Of a DNA stretch of 64,000 bases, positions 8,354 through 17,580 are shown piece after piece. The translations under genes were made by a program, and so were the position numbers. The notes below the pieces were generated by a model. That model searched no databases. It had not been told where the DNA came from and saw only the letters and a list, made by a program, of their open reading frames with translations. The first letter of the stretch is position 1. Every line of letters starts with the position of its first letter. Source of the DNA: Fimbriimonas sp. (GTDB taxonomy: Bacteria > Armatimonadota > Fimbriimonadia > Fimbriimonadales > Fimbriimonadaceae); contig JARXAE010000008.1 of assembly GCA_029866005.1 (NCBI GenBank), positions 1 through 64,000 of the forward strand. The letters run 5' to 3'.

Positions 8354-9655
8354 ATGGCAGATGAATTCAATTGGAAGCAGTTTTTGACGGAAGAGCGAGA
8401 CGTGACTCAGTTGCAGCAGGAAGGTGCAATTTTTCACCCGATCACGGGTGAGCCGGTGATGCCCGACATGCAGCAGACTCCGCTCGTCTCTCAGGATGTT
8501 CACACTACCGATGTTAACGTCCCGAAGTTCAAGATTGAGGCTGAATCGACGGTAGCTGGGTATGCAGTGCACGAGCTCAAAACTGCCACAGATCATCACA
8601 TTGACGATGTCCTAAGGATGGCGATGGAGCGAAAGGCTTCAGACATTCACATCACCGTTGGTCTGCCTCCCATGATTCGCCTTGATGGTGAGATTCAGCC
8701 GCTACCGTTTCATCCCCTAACCCCTCGCGATGCACGACGATTGATCTATGACGTTTTGACCAACGAGCAACTTGAGCGGTTTGAAACAACCCACGAGCTG
8801 GACTTTGGCTATTCGGTCAAGGATCTCGCCCGGTTCCGATTTAACGTCTATTTGCAGCGCGGCTCAGTTGCGGGTGCTCTTCGCTCCATCCCAAGCAAAA
8901 TCCCCGCGTTTGAGACTTTGGGTCTGCCGCAGACGATTCGTGAGATGTGTAAGCGCACATCGGGTCTCATTTTGGTGACCGGCCCCACGGGGTCCGGAAA
9001 AACAACGACGATTGCCTCGATGATCGATGACCTCAACGAGCACTTCCCTGGGCATATTCTGACTATCGAGGACCCCATTGAGTACATCCATAAGCACAAG
9101 CGGTGCATGGTCAACCAGCGCGAGCTGCACCATGATACTTACACATTGCATGACGCGCTCCGTGCTGTTCTTCGAGAAGACCCAGATATCGTTCTGGTTG
9201 GCGAGCTTCGAGACCTGGAAACGATTGAGGCAGCACTCACGCTTTCAGAAACCGGTCACTTAGTATTCGGAACACTTCACACCAGAAATGCGCCGGCGAC
9301 AGTTGACCGAATCATCGACGTTTTCCCATCTGACCAACAGGATCAAATCCGAGTTTTGCTCGGCAACACTCTTGAAGGTGTTGTGGCGCAGCAGCTGATT
9401 CCTAAGCTGGGTGGTGGTCGATGCGCGGCAATCGAGATCATGCTTGGAACTCCGGCGATCAAGAACTTGATCCGAGAAGGGAAGACTCACCAGATGTATT
9501 CCATCATCGAAATGTCGGGTGGAGTTGGAATGCAGACCATGGACAAGGCGCTTTGCGATTTGTACCGAGCTGGATTCGTCTCCTTCGATGAGTGTCTCAC
9601 TCGAGCCATTGATAAAGACAACTTTGCTCGATTGGCTAAAGGTCAAGCTGCATAA
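8354..9655 (+). CDS. pilT: Pilus retraction ATPase PilT-like
   Basis: Retraction motor for type IV pili. The catalytic part has Walker A GPTGSGKT (210-217), an Asp box around LTIEDPIEY, Walker B DPDIVLVGELRD and the His box FGTLHTRNA. The C-terminal segment AIKNLIREGKTHQ followed by GMQTMD is typical of PilT rather than PilB. The 433-residue length exceeds the usual 340-370 because of an extra N-terminal ~75 residues with no clear domain. A possible Shine-Dalgarno, GAGGATAAGAG, precedes the ATG. Co-transcription with pilB is likely given spacing and strand. Confidence 0.93.
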   Translation: MADEFNWKQFLTEERDVTQLQQEGAIFHPITGEPVMPDMQQTPLVSQDVHTTDVNVPKFKIEAESTVAGYAVHELKTATDHHIDDVLRMAMERKASDIHITVGLPPMIRLDGEIQPLPFHPLTPRDARRLIYDVLTNEQLERFETTHELDFGYSVKDLARFRFNVYLQRGSVAGALRSIPSKIPAFETLGLPQTIREMCKRTSGLILVTGPTGSGKTTTIASMIDDLNEHFPGHILTIEDPIEYIHKHKRCMVNQRELHHDTYTLHDALRAVLREDPDIVLVGELRDLETIEAALTLSETGHLVFGTLHTRNAPATVDRIIDVFPSDQQDQIRVLLGNTLEGVVAQQLIPKLGGGRCAAIEIMLGTPAIKNLIREGKTHQMYSIIEMSGGVGMQTMDKALCDLYRAGFVSFDECLTRAIDKDNFARLAKGQAA

Positions 9656-9746
9656 GCGACCTTTGGGGCACGATAGCGTGTGTAGAGTTTGAGGGGCAAT
9701 TTAGGTTCAAACGACTTCTCAGAAGTAGCAAATGATGGGCGCGGAA

Positions 9747-9775
9747 GGGCGGTTTCTCTGGAGACTGCCCTTTCG
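9747..9775 (+). terminator. Possible terminator after pilT
   Basis: GGGCGGT (9747-9753) pairs with ACTGCCC (9764-9770), with one G-U pair, followed by TTTCGTTGATTT. It lies 92 bases after the pilT stop. The rest of the 220-base gap to pyrE shows nothing recognisable. Confidence 0.4.
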
Positions 9776-9875
9776 TTGATTTGGAAGACTCGCGATTCGT
9801 GAATTGATGACGAGGACCATCACTAAATAGGCGAAGAACTTGACTAGTTGTCAACCATCCCCGTTCAGAGTCTGA

Positions 9876-10439
9876 CTACTTTCGCGTGCCAGGCTTGGAG
9901 GTGGGAATCTCTGCGAGCCAGTTGGGGACTTCGTCGGGTGCGTAACTTGTCGCTTCGACGGTGTAAGCACTGAAGAGCTTTGGCAGGTCGAGCTCGCCTT
10001 GCGCCCGGTTGATCAAGACTCCGTAGCCAACAGGATTTCCACCCGCTTTGAGAATAGCGTCACGGCTCTCGAAAAGGGAGCGGCCAGTCGTGAGGACATC
10101 GTCGACGATCAACACTTTCGCACCTTCGGAAAGAGTTTTGCCTCTTCTGAGGGTCTTCTCACCGTTTTCGGATTCGATGTAGACGGATTGGAGTCCCATT
10201 TGTCGGGCAACCTCGAAAGCGATGATGATTCCGCCGGTGGTTGGTCCGGCCACAAACTCTACGCCTTGACCCTTGAAGTTCTCAGCGATCTCATGGCAAA
10301 GGGCGACAAGAACTTCCGGCTGCTCGAGAACTCGGAATTTCTCGAAGTAGGTGTCGCTGTGGCGACCACTTGTGAGCACGAAATGTCCCCTCAAGATCGC
10401 ACCAGAGGCGTCAAGGATCGCGCCGAGGTCAGTTTTCAT
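9876..10439 (-). CDS. pyrE: Orotate phosphoribosyltransferase
   Basis: Converts orotate and PRPP to orotidine 5'-monophosphate in pyrimidine synthesis. The PRPP-binding signature VLIVDDVLTTGRS is clear, preceded by a GPTTGG substrate segment and SGRHSDTYFEKF near the N terminus. I start it at the ATG at 10439, giving 187 residues, because an upstream extension of the frame runs through lysS coding sequence and has unlike composition. It overlaps the end of lysS by 11 bases, so the two are probably translationally coupled in one transcript. Confidence 0.94.
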   Translation of the reverse strand: MKTDLGAILDASGAILRGHFVLTSGRHSDTYFEKFRVLEQPEVLVALCHEIAENFKGQGVEFVAGPTTGGIIIAFEVARQMGLQSVYIESENGEKTLRRGKTLSEGAKVLIVDDVLTTGRSLFESRDAILKAGGNPVGYGVLINRAQGELDLPKLFSAYTVEATSYAPDEVPNWLAEIPTSKPGTRK

Positions 10440-11967
10440 CTTCTTTCTGATCCTTTTCTGGACGCATGAAGGGGAACATGAGGCATTCGCGGATGGTATT
10501 TGACCCAGTGAGGAGCATTGCCATTCGGTCGAGCCCGATTCCGCAGCCGCCAGTGGGGGGCATTCCACATTCGAGGGCGTAGAGAAACTCTTCGTCCATT
10601 GGATGAGCTTCTTCGTCTCCAGCTTCGGCTTCGCCGACCTGGAACTCGAATCGCTCTCGCTGGTCGATCGGGTCGTTGATCTCGCTGAAGGAGTTGCAGA
10701 CCTCGCTACCGAGGACATACCCCTCGAATCGGCGGGTGAAGCGAGGGTCGTTAGGATCCTTTTTGGCGAGAGGGGAAGTTTCGAGGGGATAGCCGACGAT
10801 GAACGATGGGAGAATCAAAGTCGGTTCAACATAGACTTCGAGGAGCTTTTCGAGCAGGCCCCCGAGGTTGCGTTCATCGGATGGGATGACCTTCTTTCCG
10901 GTAACGGCGTTCACTCGAACACCATCACCTAGGGCCTCGACGGCAGTCTTGAGGTCAAGAAGCTGCTCCCGCGGGACGCCGGTGTGCTTCGATATCTCGT
11001 CAAGCATGTCGATCCGCGCCCAGGGTTCAGCGAAGTCAACCGTAACATATCCATCCTGGTGCGGCAGATCGACCTTGGTGCCACCAAAAACCGCGAGGGC
11101 TACGTACTTGAAACAGTTCTCGACGTGGTCCATCATGTCTTCAAGATTGGCGTATGCTTCGTAGAACTCAAGCAGCGTAAAGTCTGGGTTGTGCTTGTAG
11201 CTGACACCCTCGTTTCGGAAGACCCGACCCACTTCGTACACTTTGGGAACGTCTCCGCAAATGATGCGCTTAAGATAGAGTTCGAGCGAAATACGGAGCT
11301 TCACTTCAACGTCGTAGGCGTTGAGGTGTGTCATGAAGGGTCGGGCGGCGGCTCCGCCCGCTTCCATCTGTAGGACAGGAGTTTCGACTTCTAGGTAGCC
11401 CTGGCCGTCAAAATATGCTCTGACTGCGGAGACAATTCGAGCTCGGTTGAGTAGCTTGGCACGGCCTTCTTTGCTCGACATCAGGTCGAGATGGCGGTGA
11501 CGAAGTTTCGTTTCGACATCTTGGAGGCCGTAGAAGACGTGACCGTCCTTCTCCTTTCCAAGAGGAAGCGGGTGGAGGGCTTTGCTCAGCGGATGGAATG
11601 AGGAGACGTGAATGGACTGCTCGCCGGTTTTGGTAACAAATAGTTTTCCTTCAATTCCGATGTGGTCTCCGAGATCGAGGAGCTTGTACACCTCGTAGAG
11701 GTCATCACCAAGTTCATCCTTTCGGAAGTAACCCTGAATTTTTCCGTCGCCATCGCTCATGTGGGCGAAGCCGGCTTTACCCATGTCTCGGTAGGAGACG
11801 ATTCGTCCTGCGAACGAGACTTCTCGTCCGTCCTCAAACTGCTCGAGCAACGCATCCGCTGAATCGGTAAGTTTCCATTTTTCGACCCGGTAGGGGTCGT
11901 AGCCAAGCTCGCGCATTCGGGCAAGTTTGCCAAGTCGGATATCTCTTATCGATTCTTCGGTGCTCAT
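10429..11967 (-). CDS. lysS: Lysyl-tRNA synthetase, class II
   Basis: Charges tRNA-Lys. The 512-residue protein has an N-terminal OB-fold anticodon-binding domain (about 50-155) and a class II catalytic core. Motif 2 includes GRVFRNEG and motif 3 is GCGIGLDRMAMLL near residue 480. Length and order are standard for LysRS-II. It is first in a two-gene unit with pyrE. A TAAACT lies 12 bases before the ATG and no Shine-Dalgarno is seen, so the leader should be very short. Confidence 0.96.
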   Translation of the reverse strand: MSTEESIRDIRLGKLARMRELGYDPYRVEKWKLTDSADALLEQFEDGREVSFAGRIVSYRDMGKAGFAHMSDGDGKIQGYFRKDELGDDLYEVYKLLDLGDHIGIEGKLFVTKTGEQSIHVSSFHPLSKALHPLPLGKEKDGHVFYGLQDVETKLRHRHLDLMSSKEGRAKLLNRARIVSAVRAYFDGQGYLEVETPVLQMEAGGAAARPFMTHLNAYDVEVKLRISLELYLKRIICGDVPKVYEVGRVFRNEGVSYKHNPDFTLLEFYEAYANLEDMMDHVENCFKYVALAVFGGTKVDLPHQDGYVTVDFAEPWARIDMLDEISKHTGVPREQLLDLKTAVEALGDGVRVNAVTGKKVIPSDERNLGGLLEKLLEVYVEPTLILPSFIVGYPLETSPLAKKDPNDPRFTRRFEGYVLGSEVCNSFSEINDPIDQRERFEFQVGEAEAGDEEAHPMDEEFLYALECGMPPTGGCGIGLDRMAMLLTGSNTIRECLMFPFMRPEKDQKEDEN

Positions 11968-11991
11968 TGGGGAACCAGTAGTTTACTTGAG

Positions 11992-12030
11992 GCAAAAAAT
12001 TGCCCGAGTACGAAACGCACTCGGGCAATT
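11992..12030 (-). terminator. Terminator of the prepilin-like gene
   Basis: A 12-bp stem (11998-12009 with 12019-12030, 9-base loop) is followed on the minus strand by six T. It lies 19 bases beyond the stop of the gene at 12049 and just upstream of lysS. Confidence 0.8.
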
Positions 12031-12048
12031 GATATCGTTGAGAGCAAC

Positions 12049-12957
12049 TTAAGGAGCTGGCTCAGCGATGATTCCCGGAATTCCGTTGATATCGAATGGG
12101 AAGTTGTAGACCGGAACGATGTTTGCAGCGCCAGAAAGATTTGGATCTGGAGCAACGAGGTTTGCGAACCGCGCATTTCGCTTGAACGACTTTGCGTGAC
12201 TATCGGCAAAGCTACAAATAATCGACTCGCTGTGCCGAGCAACACCTGGGAAGCGCTGTGCGTTGAAACCAGGAGCTGGAGTTCGGTAGTTGGTCACGAT
12301 TTGAGCCTGAACGCCGACGGTGTTTGATGCACCGATAGCGGTCGCCGGGTCAAGATCAATGTTTGTCGCGCCAGCGACGTTCTTTCCAGTTGCAAACTCG
12401 ATCGTGTCGGAAGGAGCTTCGAAGCTGGTTGCGACTCGAGTTTGCTCGTTGAAGTTAGGAGCCACAGCTGGATCTTCGAACACGGCGAAGTTTGGAACCA
12501 TTCCGGCGAATTGAATGAACTGCGATCCGGTGAATAGCGGGTTCGTTTGGTCCGCGGTGTTTGGTCGAACTCCGAAGGATCCCAAAATCGCGGCCCAAGG
12601 GATTGCCTTTGGCTCGGCGGTGTCGGTGAAGATGTCTCGGTTCTTGGTGTACGGAAGGATTGCATCGTACATCGAAATCACGCGGCATCCCGAAGCTGGA
12701 ATCAAGTATCCGTTTGGAGTAGCGCCGGTGCCGTCTGGCATCGCGGTGCAGTAAGCGGATTGTGGGTAGGTGTCGTCTGCGTCAGCCAGATAAATCTGAA
12801 CTGCAGTCCCGTTCTGCTTAAGGTTGCTGAGGGTCGCAGACTTCTTTGCGGCGGCCTTGGCTTGGGCGAAAACAGGGAAGAGGATGGCAGCGAGGATCGC
12901 AATGATTGCGATAACAACGAGCAGCTCTATGAGCGTGAATGCCTTGTTGCGAGTCAT
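12049..12957 (-). CDS. Prepilin-type N-terminal methylation domain protein (H-X9-DG type)
   Basis: Secreted, pilin-like protein of 302 residues. Residues 4-30 are a type III (prepilin) signal with the processing site A|FTLIE and a hydrophobic helix ending in AAILFPVF. A Lys/Ala-rich segment and a globular domain follow. Near residue 240 the RHSES...FADSHAKS segment resembles the H-X9-DG motif common in Planctomycetota and Armatimonadota pseudopilins. Such proteins are probably processed by a prepilin peptidase and may use the PilB machinery, but the function of this group is unknown. An AGGAGA sits about 15 bases before the ATG, farther than usual. Confidence 0.88.
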   Translation of the reverse strand: MTRNKAFTLIELLVVIAIIAILAAILFPVFAQAKAAAKKSATLSNLKQNGTAVQIYLADADDTYPQSAYCTAMPDGTGATPNGYLIPASGCRVISMYDAILPYTKNRDIFTDTAEPKAIPWAAILGSFGVRPNTADQTNPLFTGSQFIQFAGMVPNFAVFEDPAVAPNFNEQTRVATSFEAPSDTIEFATGKNVAGATNIDLDPATAIGASNTVGVQAQIVTNYRTPAPGFNAQRFPGVARHSESIICSFADSHAKSFKRNARFANLVAPDPNLSGAANIVPVYNFPFDINGIPGIIAEPAP

Positions 12958-13129
12958 GTGTTTATTCAGGTTCTCCTAAAAGAATTTCAATGATTGCGGA
13001 TCGACAACACTGTCAGCCGTATACGACCCAGAGTGCATATTAACCGATAATGCAAACGTTATGCCAGTGTTAAGAGAAAATCTGGAATCAAACATTTGCC
13101 CCGCTTTAAAGTCTGGCAGTTTTGCTTGG

Positions 13130-13135
13130 TAAAAT
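13130..13135 (+). promoter_or_regulatory. -10 element of the GT26 operon (leaderless type)
   Basis: TAAAAT with a 7-base spacer to the ATG at 13143. No Shine-Dalgarno is visible. It argues for the ATG at 13143 over a TTG at 13122. Confidence 0.5.
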
Positions 13136-13142
13136 CCTGATT

Positions 13143-13883
13143 ATGCCTGTAGAGTCGTCAGTTGAGCGCGTCTCAGTACTAGGGTTGCCGGTTGATCGGG
13201 TGACGCTGACTCAGGCTGAAACTCTGTTGAAGCAGTACCTCGAATCGGAAGGCACTAAGCTCGTTTTTACCGCTGATTCTCATGCGTTTATCTGCGCTGA
13301 AACAGACCCGGCGTTCCGAAGATGCTTTTCAGAAGCGGCGCTGATAACTCCAGATTCGGCAGGTCCCGCTTGGGCACTGGGCCAATATGGCAAACCAGTG
13401 CCAGGCAGAGTTAGTGGAGTTGATCTTGTCGAGGTCTTGTGTAAGATTTCTGCGACAACTGGAGCCACCATATATTTTCTTGGTGGAGCACCGGGTGTTG
13501 CAGAGGCGGCGGCGGCAAACTTGAGCCTGAAACATCCTGGTTGCAACATCGTTGGAAGTCGGGATGGGTTTTTCGGCGACCTCAGTGATGAGGATGTAGC
13601 CGAAAGCATTGCGAAGCTGAAGCCAGACATCCTTGTTGTAGCGATGGGCATGCCTCGTCAGGAACTCTTCATTCTTGACACGGCCAAAACCATCTGCGCC
13701 AAAATCGGAATCGGAGTTGGAGGGTCATTAGACGTTCACTCCGGAATGGTCAAGCGCGCTCCGATGATCTTCCAGAAGCTAAGAGTTGAGTGGCTCTGGC
13801 GGCTCCTGTTGAATCCCAGAAAGTTGGAGAAAGTCAAGAACTTGCCGAAGTTCTATCTCAGCGTTCGTAGAGCACAGAAGTGA
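13143..13883 (+). CDS. WecG/TagA/CpsF family glycosyltransferase (GT26)
   Basis: Membrane-associated glycosyltransferase that adds a sugar, in characterised members N-acetylmannosamine or a relative, to a lipid-linked intermediate of cell-surface polysaccharide. The 246-residue length is typical. Family motifs include TADSHAF near residue 43, TPDSAGPAW, an IYFLGG segment, MGMPRQE, and the conserved C-terminal RVEWLWRLL. It is first in a tight row. Its GTGA overlaps the next gene, the cobalamin adenosyltransferase, which has no obvious functional link. The acceptor and sugar cannot be told from sequence. Confidence 0.9.
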   Translation: MPVESSVERVSVLGLPVDRVTLTQAETLLKQYLESEGTKLVFTADSHAFICAETDPAFRRCFSEAALITPDSAGPAWALGQYGKPVPGRVSGVDLVEVLCKISATTGATIYFLGGAPGVAEAAAANLSLKHPGCNIVGSRDGFFGDLSDEDVAESIAKLKPDILVVAMGMPRQELFILDTAKTICAKIGIGVGGSLDVHSGMVKRAPMIFQKLRVEWLWRLLLNPRKLEKVKNLPKFYLSVRRAQK

Positions 13884-14428
13884 AGATTTATACAAAGGGG
13901 GGAGATCAAGGAGAAACGGGACTCCTCGGAGGAGACCGAGTGTCCAAAGCTGACCTGAGAATGGAGGTCATTGGCTCATTAGATGAGCTAAACGCCTGGT
14001 TCGGAGTTTGCCGTTTGGCCGTTGGTCCAGACCTTACCAATGAAACCTTGGACTGGCTCCAGAATGTGCTCTTTGATCTTGGTTCTGAACTAGCTTGCCC
14101 GGAAGATGGAAAGTTTGATATTCAATCTGTTGACGAGGCAGATATCTTCAGACTTGAAAACGAAATCGATCAGATGACGGATGCGCTGCCCGAACTCAAA
14201 AACTTCATATTGCCTGGAGGCTCGCTGCTTGCAGCTAATCTTCACATCGCAAGGGCCGTTTGCAGACGACTTGAACGGGCGGTCGTAGCGCTTGCGGCAA
14301 CTACAAAAGTCAGAAATGAACCCTTGCAGTTTATCAATCGTCTATCTGATTGGATATTCTGCAGTTGTCGTTTTGTAAACAGTACATCTGGGGTTCCAGA
14401 TATTCCGTGGAGTAAGAGAGAAAAATGA
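13880..14428 (+). CDS. Cob(I)yrinic acid a,c-diamide adenosyltransferase, PduO type
   Basis: Transfers the adenosyl group of ATP to reduced cobalamin to make coenzyme B12. The ATP-binding N terminus has TKGGDQGETGLLGGDRVSK and the SLDELNAW helix. The C-terminal helix carries RAVCRRLER and FINRLSDWIF, matching the PduO/MMAB family. The length of 182 residues is normal. It starts with GTG inside a GTGA overlap with the upstream glycosyltransferase, and its own end overlaps the next ATG, so all three are likely one transcript. No B12 synthesis genes are adjacent, which suggests salvage or cofactor maturation. Confidence 0.93.
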   Translation: MKIYTKGGDQGETGLLGGDRVSKADLRMEVIGSLDELNAWFGVCRLAVGPDLTNETLDWLQNVLFDLGSELACPEDGKFDIQSVDEADIFRLENEIDQMTDALPELKNFILPGGSLLAANLHIARAVCRRLERAVVALAATTKVRNEPLQFINRLSDWIFCSCRFVNSTSGVPDIPWSKREK

Positions 14429-15252
14429 TTACGTCAAGCTTGGCATTGATACTTATCACCCAACAGGGTGGTGCACCCGCAGTTCCATCGGTTGCTGACC
14501 TCATTCAGGGCATTGCAAAACGATATCTTGAGTCAGAGTCTTTTGCCGGTTCAATTACACGTACGCAAACAGTCGCTGACGTCAAGCAAGTTTATGTCAC
14601 AAACATCCAAGCGCAGCGACCAAACAAACTCTATCTCTCACAAGAGTGGTTGCAGCCAACGCCAGGAAAGACCAGCCGCTGGACAGTGATTTCGGATGGT
14701 GCGCAGTGGCGATATGACGCCCCACAAAGCGAAAAATTTGTTAATGCGCCCCCGCAGTTTGAACGCACTGCCGTTGAGGAAACCGCTACAGGGGTCAAGC
14801 GTGTACTAAAATTCAACGATTTCTTAATCGGGGCGCGACGAAGCCTTGGTGATCCATGGAATCCTTACCTTCAGTTCACCATGCAATCGGCTGGAGAGGG
14901 CAACAACACTTCGTTGCGAGCCTACATCAACCGAATGCAAAAGCTCTCAGTTGTCGCTCGAAAGCTTAAGGACGGTTCTGATGGCTGGGCACTCAAGGGA
15001 ATGATCCAGTGGGGAGCCAAGTTCGCTGGAGACGTTAAGGAAATTGGTTTAAGCGAAGAACTTGACAGAATTGAGCGGTTCGAGATCCAGGTCACAAAGG
15101 ACTTTGACATCCGAAAGTGCCAGACCGTGGAGTCGGTTCGGATCGTTCCTGAAGGGAGCAACGTGCCGACTGACCTTAACATCAGCACGATTTGGGAAGG
15201 TGAGTTGAAACTGAACTCTGACCTGAATCAGGCGTTGTTCAAAGTGAACTGA
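14425..15252 (+). CDS. Secreted LolA-like (DUF2092-type) protein
   Basis: Predicted exported protein of 275 residues. A short hydrophobic N terminus (1-12) is followed by an alpha/beta region with the pattern of the LolA/LppX fold: an opening amphipathic helix (VADLIQGIAKRYLESE), repeated strands, and a VISDGAQWRYDAP segment like the 'S-D-G...W.Y.P' core of outer-membrane lipoprotein carrier-type and DUF2092 proteins. That class binds lipids or lipoproteins in the periplasm. The similarity is by pattern only. It overlaps the adenosyltransferase by ATGA and ends 42 bases before feoA. Confidence 0.6.
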   Translation: MITSSLALILITQQGGAPAVPSVADLIQGIAKRYLESESFAGSITRTQTVADVKQVYVTNIQAQRPNKLYLSQEWLQPTPGKTSRWTVISDGAQWRYDAPQSEKFVNAPPQFERTAVEETATGVKRVLKFNDFLIGARRSLGDPWNPYLQFTMQSAGEGNNTSLRAYINRMQKLSVVARKLKDGSDGWALKGMIQWGAKFAGDVKEIGLSEELDRIERFEIQVTKDFDIRKCQTVESVRIVPEGSNVPTDLNISTIWEGELKLNSDLNQALFKVN

Positions 15253-15294
15253 TCGAAACTAGACACTTTAGGGTAGATTAAAGAAGCAAGGCTC

Positions 15295-15522
15295 ATGATG
15301 ACATTTGCAGAACTCAAAAAAGGAATGTCGGCGAGGATCGTCGAGATACCGTCGGTTGGAGATGATCACCGAAGGCTCATGGAAATGGGCTTGGTCAAAG
15401 ACACCGAGTTCCGGGTCATTAAAGTTGCGCCTCTTGGCGACCCGATTGAGATCGATCTTCGGGGCTATCGGTTGTGCCTTCGCAAGCAGGAAATGACCGG
15501 TTTTGGCGTCGAAGTCCTTTAA
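15295..15522 (+). CDS. feoA: FeoA family ferrous iron transport protein
   Basis: Small SH3-like cytoplasmic protein of 75 residues that assists FeoB. The family pattern of MTFAELKKG, RRLMEMGLVKDTEF, and GDPIEIDLRGYRLCLRKQE is clear. Two adjacent ATG codons (15295, 15298) follow CAAGG; the second may be used. The 3' end overlaps the feoB start by 20 bases, indicating coupled translation. Confidence 0.92.
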   Translation: MMTFAELKKGMSARIVEIPSVGDDHRRLMEMGLVKDTEFRVIKVAPLGDPIEIDLRGYRLCLRKQEMTGFGVEVL

Positions 15523-17545
15523 GCGCATCGCCTTCGTTGGTAACCCTAACGCAGGGAAGACCACCCTCTTCAATTCGTTAACCGGTTCACGGCAGAAGGT
15601 TGGGAACTATGCGGGCGTTACTGTGGAGCGTGTTTCAGCTCTTCGCCAAGTGGGAACATTTGATTGCGAGTTTATTGACGTTCCTGGTCTGTACTCGCTG
15701 ACTCCTGCTTCGGAAGATGAAGCGGTGGCGGTCAGAGTTTTAGAAGAAGAAACCGACCTGGTTGTGTGCGTCATTGACGCCTCAAACCTTGAGCGCAATC
15801 TGTTTCTTTACTCTCAGATTGCTGAGCTTTTGCGTCCGGTTGTCGTCGCCCTTACAATGACGGATCGGGTTGAGTCAGCAGGCTCTATGCTCAAGCTCGA
15901 TCGGTTACGAAGGCTACTCGGATGCCCCGTTATTCCGATGGTTGGGCACAAGGAGAAGGGCGTCAAAGAGCTGTTAGCGGCTATCGAGGCTTCGCTCGCG
16001 GCGCCGGCCGAACCGACATTGCTTTCTGATATCGGTGCGTTGAGGGAACTTCAGGTGGAGCTTGCCCGACGTGGTTACGATCACCGAATTGGTGATCTTC
16101 GACGTGAAGTTCTGGATGACCAGTCGACAATGATCGTCCCTTTTGCTGAGCTCCGACCCGCTTGGGAGAAGGCAAAAGAAGCGGCAGAGAACGCAACCTT
16201 CACCGATCCGTCCACAAGATATGCATGGACGGCGCAAGTGCAACGAGAAGCAATCGTGCAGAGCGCTCCAAAGAAGGTGCTGAGTTTAACCGACAGAATT
16301 GACAAGGTTTTGACACATCGGGTGTTCGGATTGATGGTGTTCGCCGCAGTGATGTATTGCGTATTCTTTGCGATCTACACCCTTTCACAACCGTTCATGG
16401 GTTTGATTGAGGGAGGGTTCGGATGGCTGGGGTCAATTCTCTCCCCTCGTTTGGAAAGTATTCCGGTCTTGCAGAGCTTCGTGGTTGATGGGCTCATTGC
16501 TGGGGTCGGTGGGGTGGTCGTGTTTTTGCCCCAGATTCTGATTCTGTTCTTCTTTATCGCGATGCTTGAAGGAACGGGGTACCTCGCGCGAGCAGCGTTT
16601 TTGATGGACCGTCTGCTCGGCTGGTGCGGACTGAACGGCCGTGCCTTCATTCCGTTGCTTTCCTCGTTTGCCTGTGCCATTCCAGGGGTGATGGCGGCGA
16701 GAGTGATGCCAGATCCCAAGGCACGCCTGGCGACGATTCTCGTTGCTCCGCTGATGTCTTGCTCCGCGCGTTTGCCAGTTTACATGCTGATCATTGGCTC
16801 GTTCATTGAGCCTCAGTACGGTGCGTTTTGGGCCGGGTTTGCACTCTTTGCAATGCACCTGCTTGGTCTGGTAGTTGCGATTCCTGTCGTCTTCATTCTC
16901 AATCGCGGAGTTTTGAAAGGGAAGCGGTTGCCATTCATGCTGGAACTTCCACCGTACCAAATGCCTCGATGGAAGGACGTCTTCCTAGGGATGCTGAACC
17001 GAGGAAAGGTGTTCTTGACCACGGCTGGAACGACAATTGTTGTTATGTCGGTGATCATCTGGGCGGCTTCGTATTTCCCTCGAAAGGTGGATACGGGCTT
17101 GGCTGAGAGTGATGCAGCGCTGGCTCAATTGGAGTATTCGGTGATGGGTCGAGTTGGCAAGGCGGTTGAGCCAGTGTTTGCTCCACTTGGTTTTGACTGG
17201 AGGATTTCTACGGCGATTCTGAGTGCATTTCCGGCACGAGAGACTGTCGTACCATCGTTAGGAATCCTTTTCTCCCTTGGCTCCGGTGATGAGGCTGAGG
17301 CGAAGTTGGGAGAGAAAATCAAGGAAGCTAAATGGCCAGACGGCAAAAAGTTGTTTACTCTGCCGACTTCTATCGGGTTAATGGTGTTCTTTGCACTTTG
17401 CGCCCAGTGTTTATCGACGCTAGCCGTCGTTCGGCGCGAGACAAACTCCCGTAAGTGGCCTTTGTTTATGTTTACGTACATGACCGTGTTGGCTTATTTG
17501 GGAGCTTGGTTTGTGCAGTGGATTGGCCGGGTACTGGCGTCATAA
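15503..17545 (+). CDS. feoB: Ferrous iron transporter FeoB
   Basis: Inner-membrane Fe(II) transporter with an N-terminal G domain. G1 GNPNAGKT is at 13-20, G2 Thr is in GVTVE (38-42), and G3 DVPGLYS starts at 59. The G4 position reads TMTD (118-121) where FeoB normally has NxxD, so guanine recognition may be altered. The membrane part starts near 275 and includes the conserved LEGTGYLARAAFLMDR and SSFACAIPG gate segments. The protein is 680 residues, slightly shorter than the ~770 of E. coli. It starts at TTG (15503) after AGGAAA; no better start exists before the G1 motif. An HD-domain metalloenzyme gene follows. Confidence 0.93.
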   Translation: MASKSFKRIAFVGNPNAGKTTLFNSLTGSRQKVGNYAGVTVERVSALRQVGTFDCEFIDVPGLYSLTPASEDEAVAVRVLEEETDLVVCVIDASNLERNLFLYSQIAELLRPVVVALTMTDRVESAGSMLKLDRLRRLLGCPVIPMVGHKEKGVKELLAAIEASLAAPAEPTLLSDIGALRELQVELARRGYDHRIGDLRREVLDDQSTMIVPFAELRPAWEKAKEAAENATFTDPSTRYAWTAQVQREAIVQSAPKKVLSLTDRIDKVLTHRVFGLMVFAAVMYCVFFAIYTLSQPFMGLIEGGFGWLGSILSPRLESIPVLQSFVVDGLIAGVGGVVVFLPQILILFFFIAMLEGTGYLARAAFLMDRLLGWCGLNGRAFIPLLSSFACAIPGVMAARVMPDPKARLATILVAPLMSCSARLPVYMLIIGSFIEPQYGAFWAGFALFAMHLLGLVVAIPVVFILNRGVLKGKRLPFMLELPPYQMPRWKDVFLGMLNRGKVFLTTAGTTIVVMSVIIWAASYFPRKVDTGLAESDAALAQLEYSVMGRVGKAVEPVFAPLGFDWRISTAILSAFPARETVVPSLGILFSLGSGDEAEAKLGEKIKEAKWPDGKKLFTLPTSIGLMVFFALCAQCLSTLAVVRRETNSRKWPLFMFTYMTVLAYLGAWFVQWIGRVLAS

Positions 17546-17567
17546 CCAATTGTTAACAGACAGCAAC

Positions 17568-17573
17568 GATAAT
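17568..17573 (+). promoter_or_regulatory. -10 element of the HD-oxygenase-like gene (leaderless type)
   Basis: GATAAT with a 7-base spacer to the ATG at 17581. It suggests the gene can be transcribed separately from feoAB. Confidence 0.4.
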
Positions 17574-17580
17574 TCGTGGC

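Noticed and set aside
9876..10718. Longer form of pyrE starting at 10718
   Set aside because: The added 93 residues lie inside lysS in another frame, are Ser/Arg-rich, and precede the natural OPRTase N terminus at 10439.
16433..16960. Long minus-strand frame opposite feoB
   Set aside because: Highly charged shadow of the membrane-segment coding region, with no start signal.
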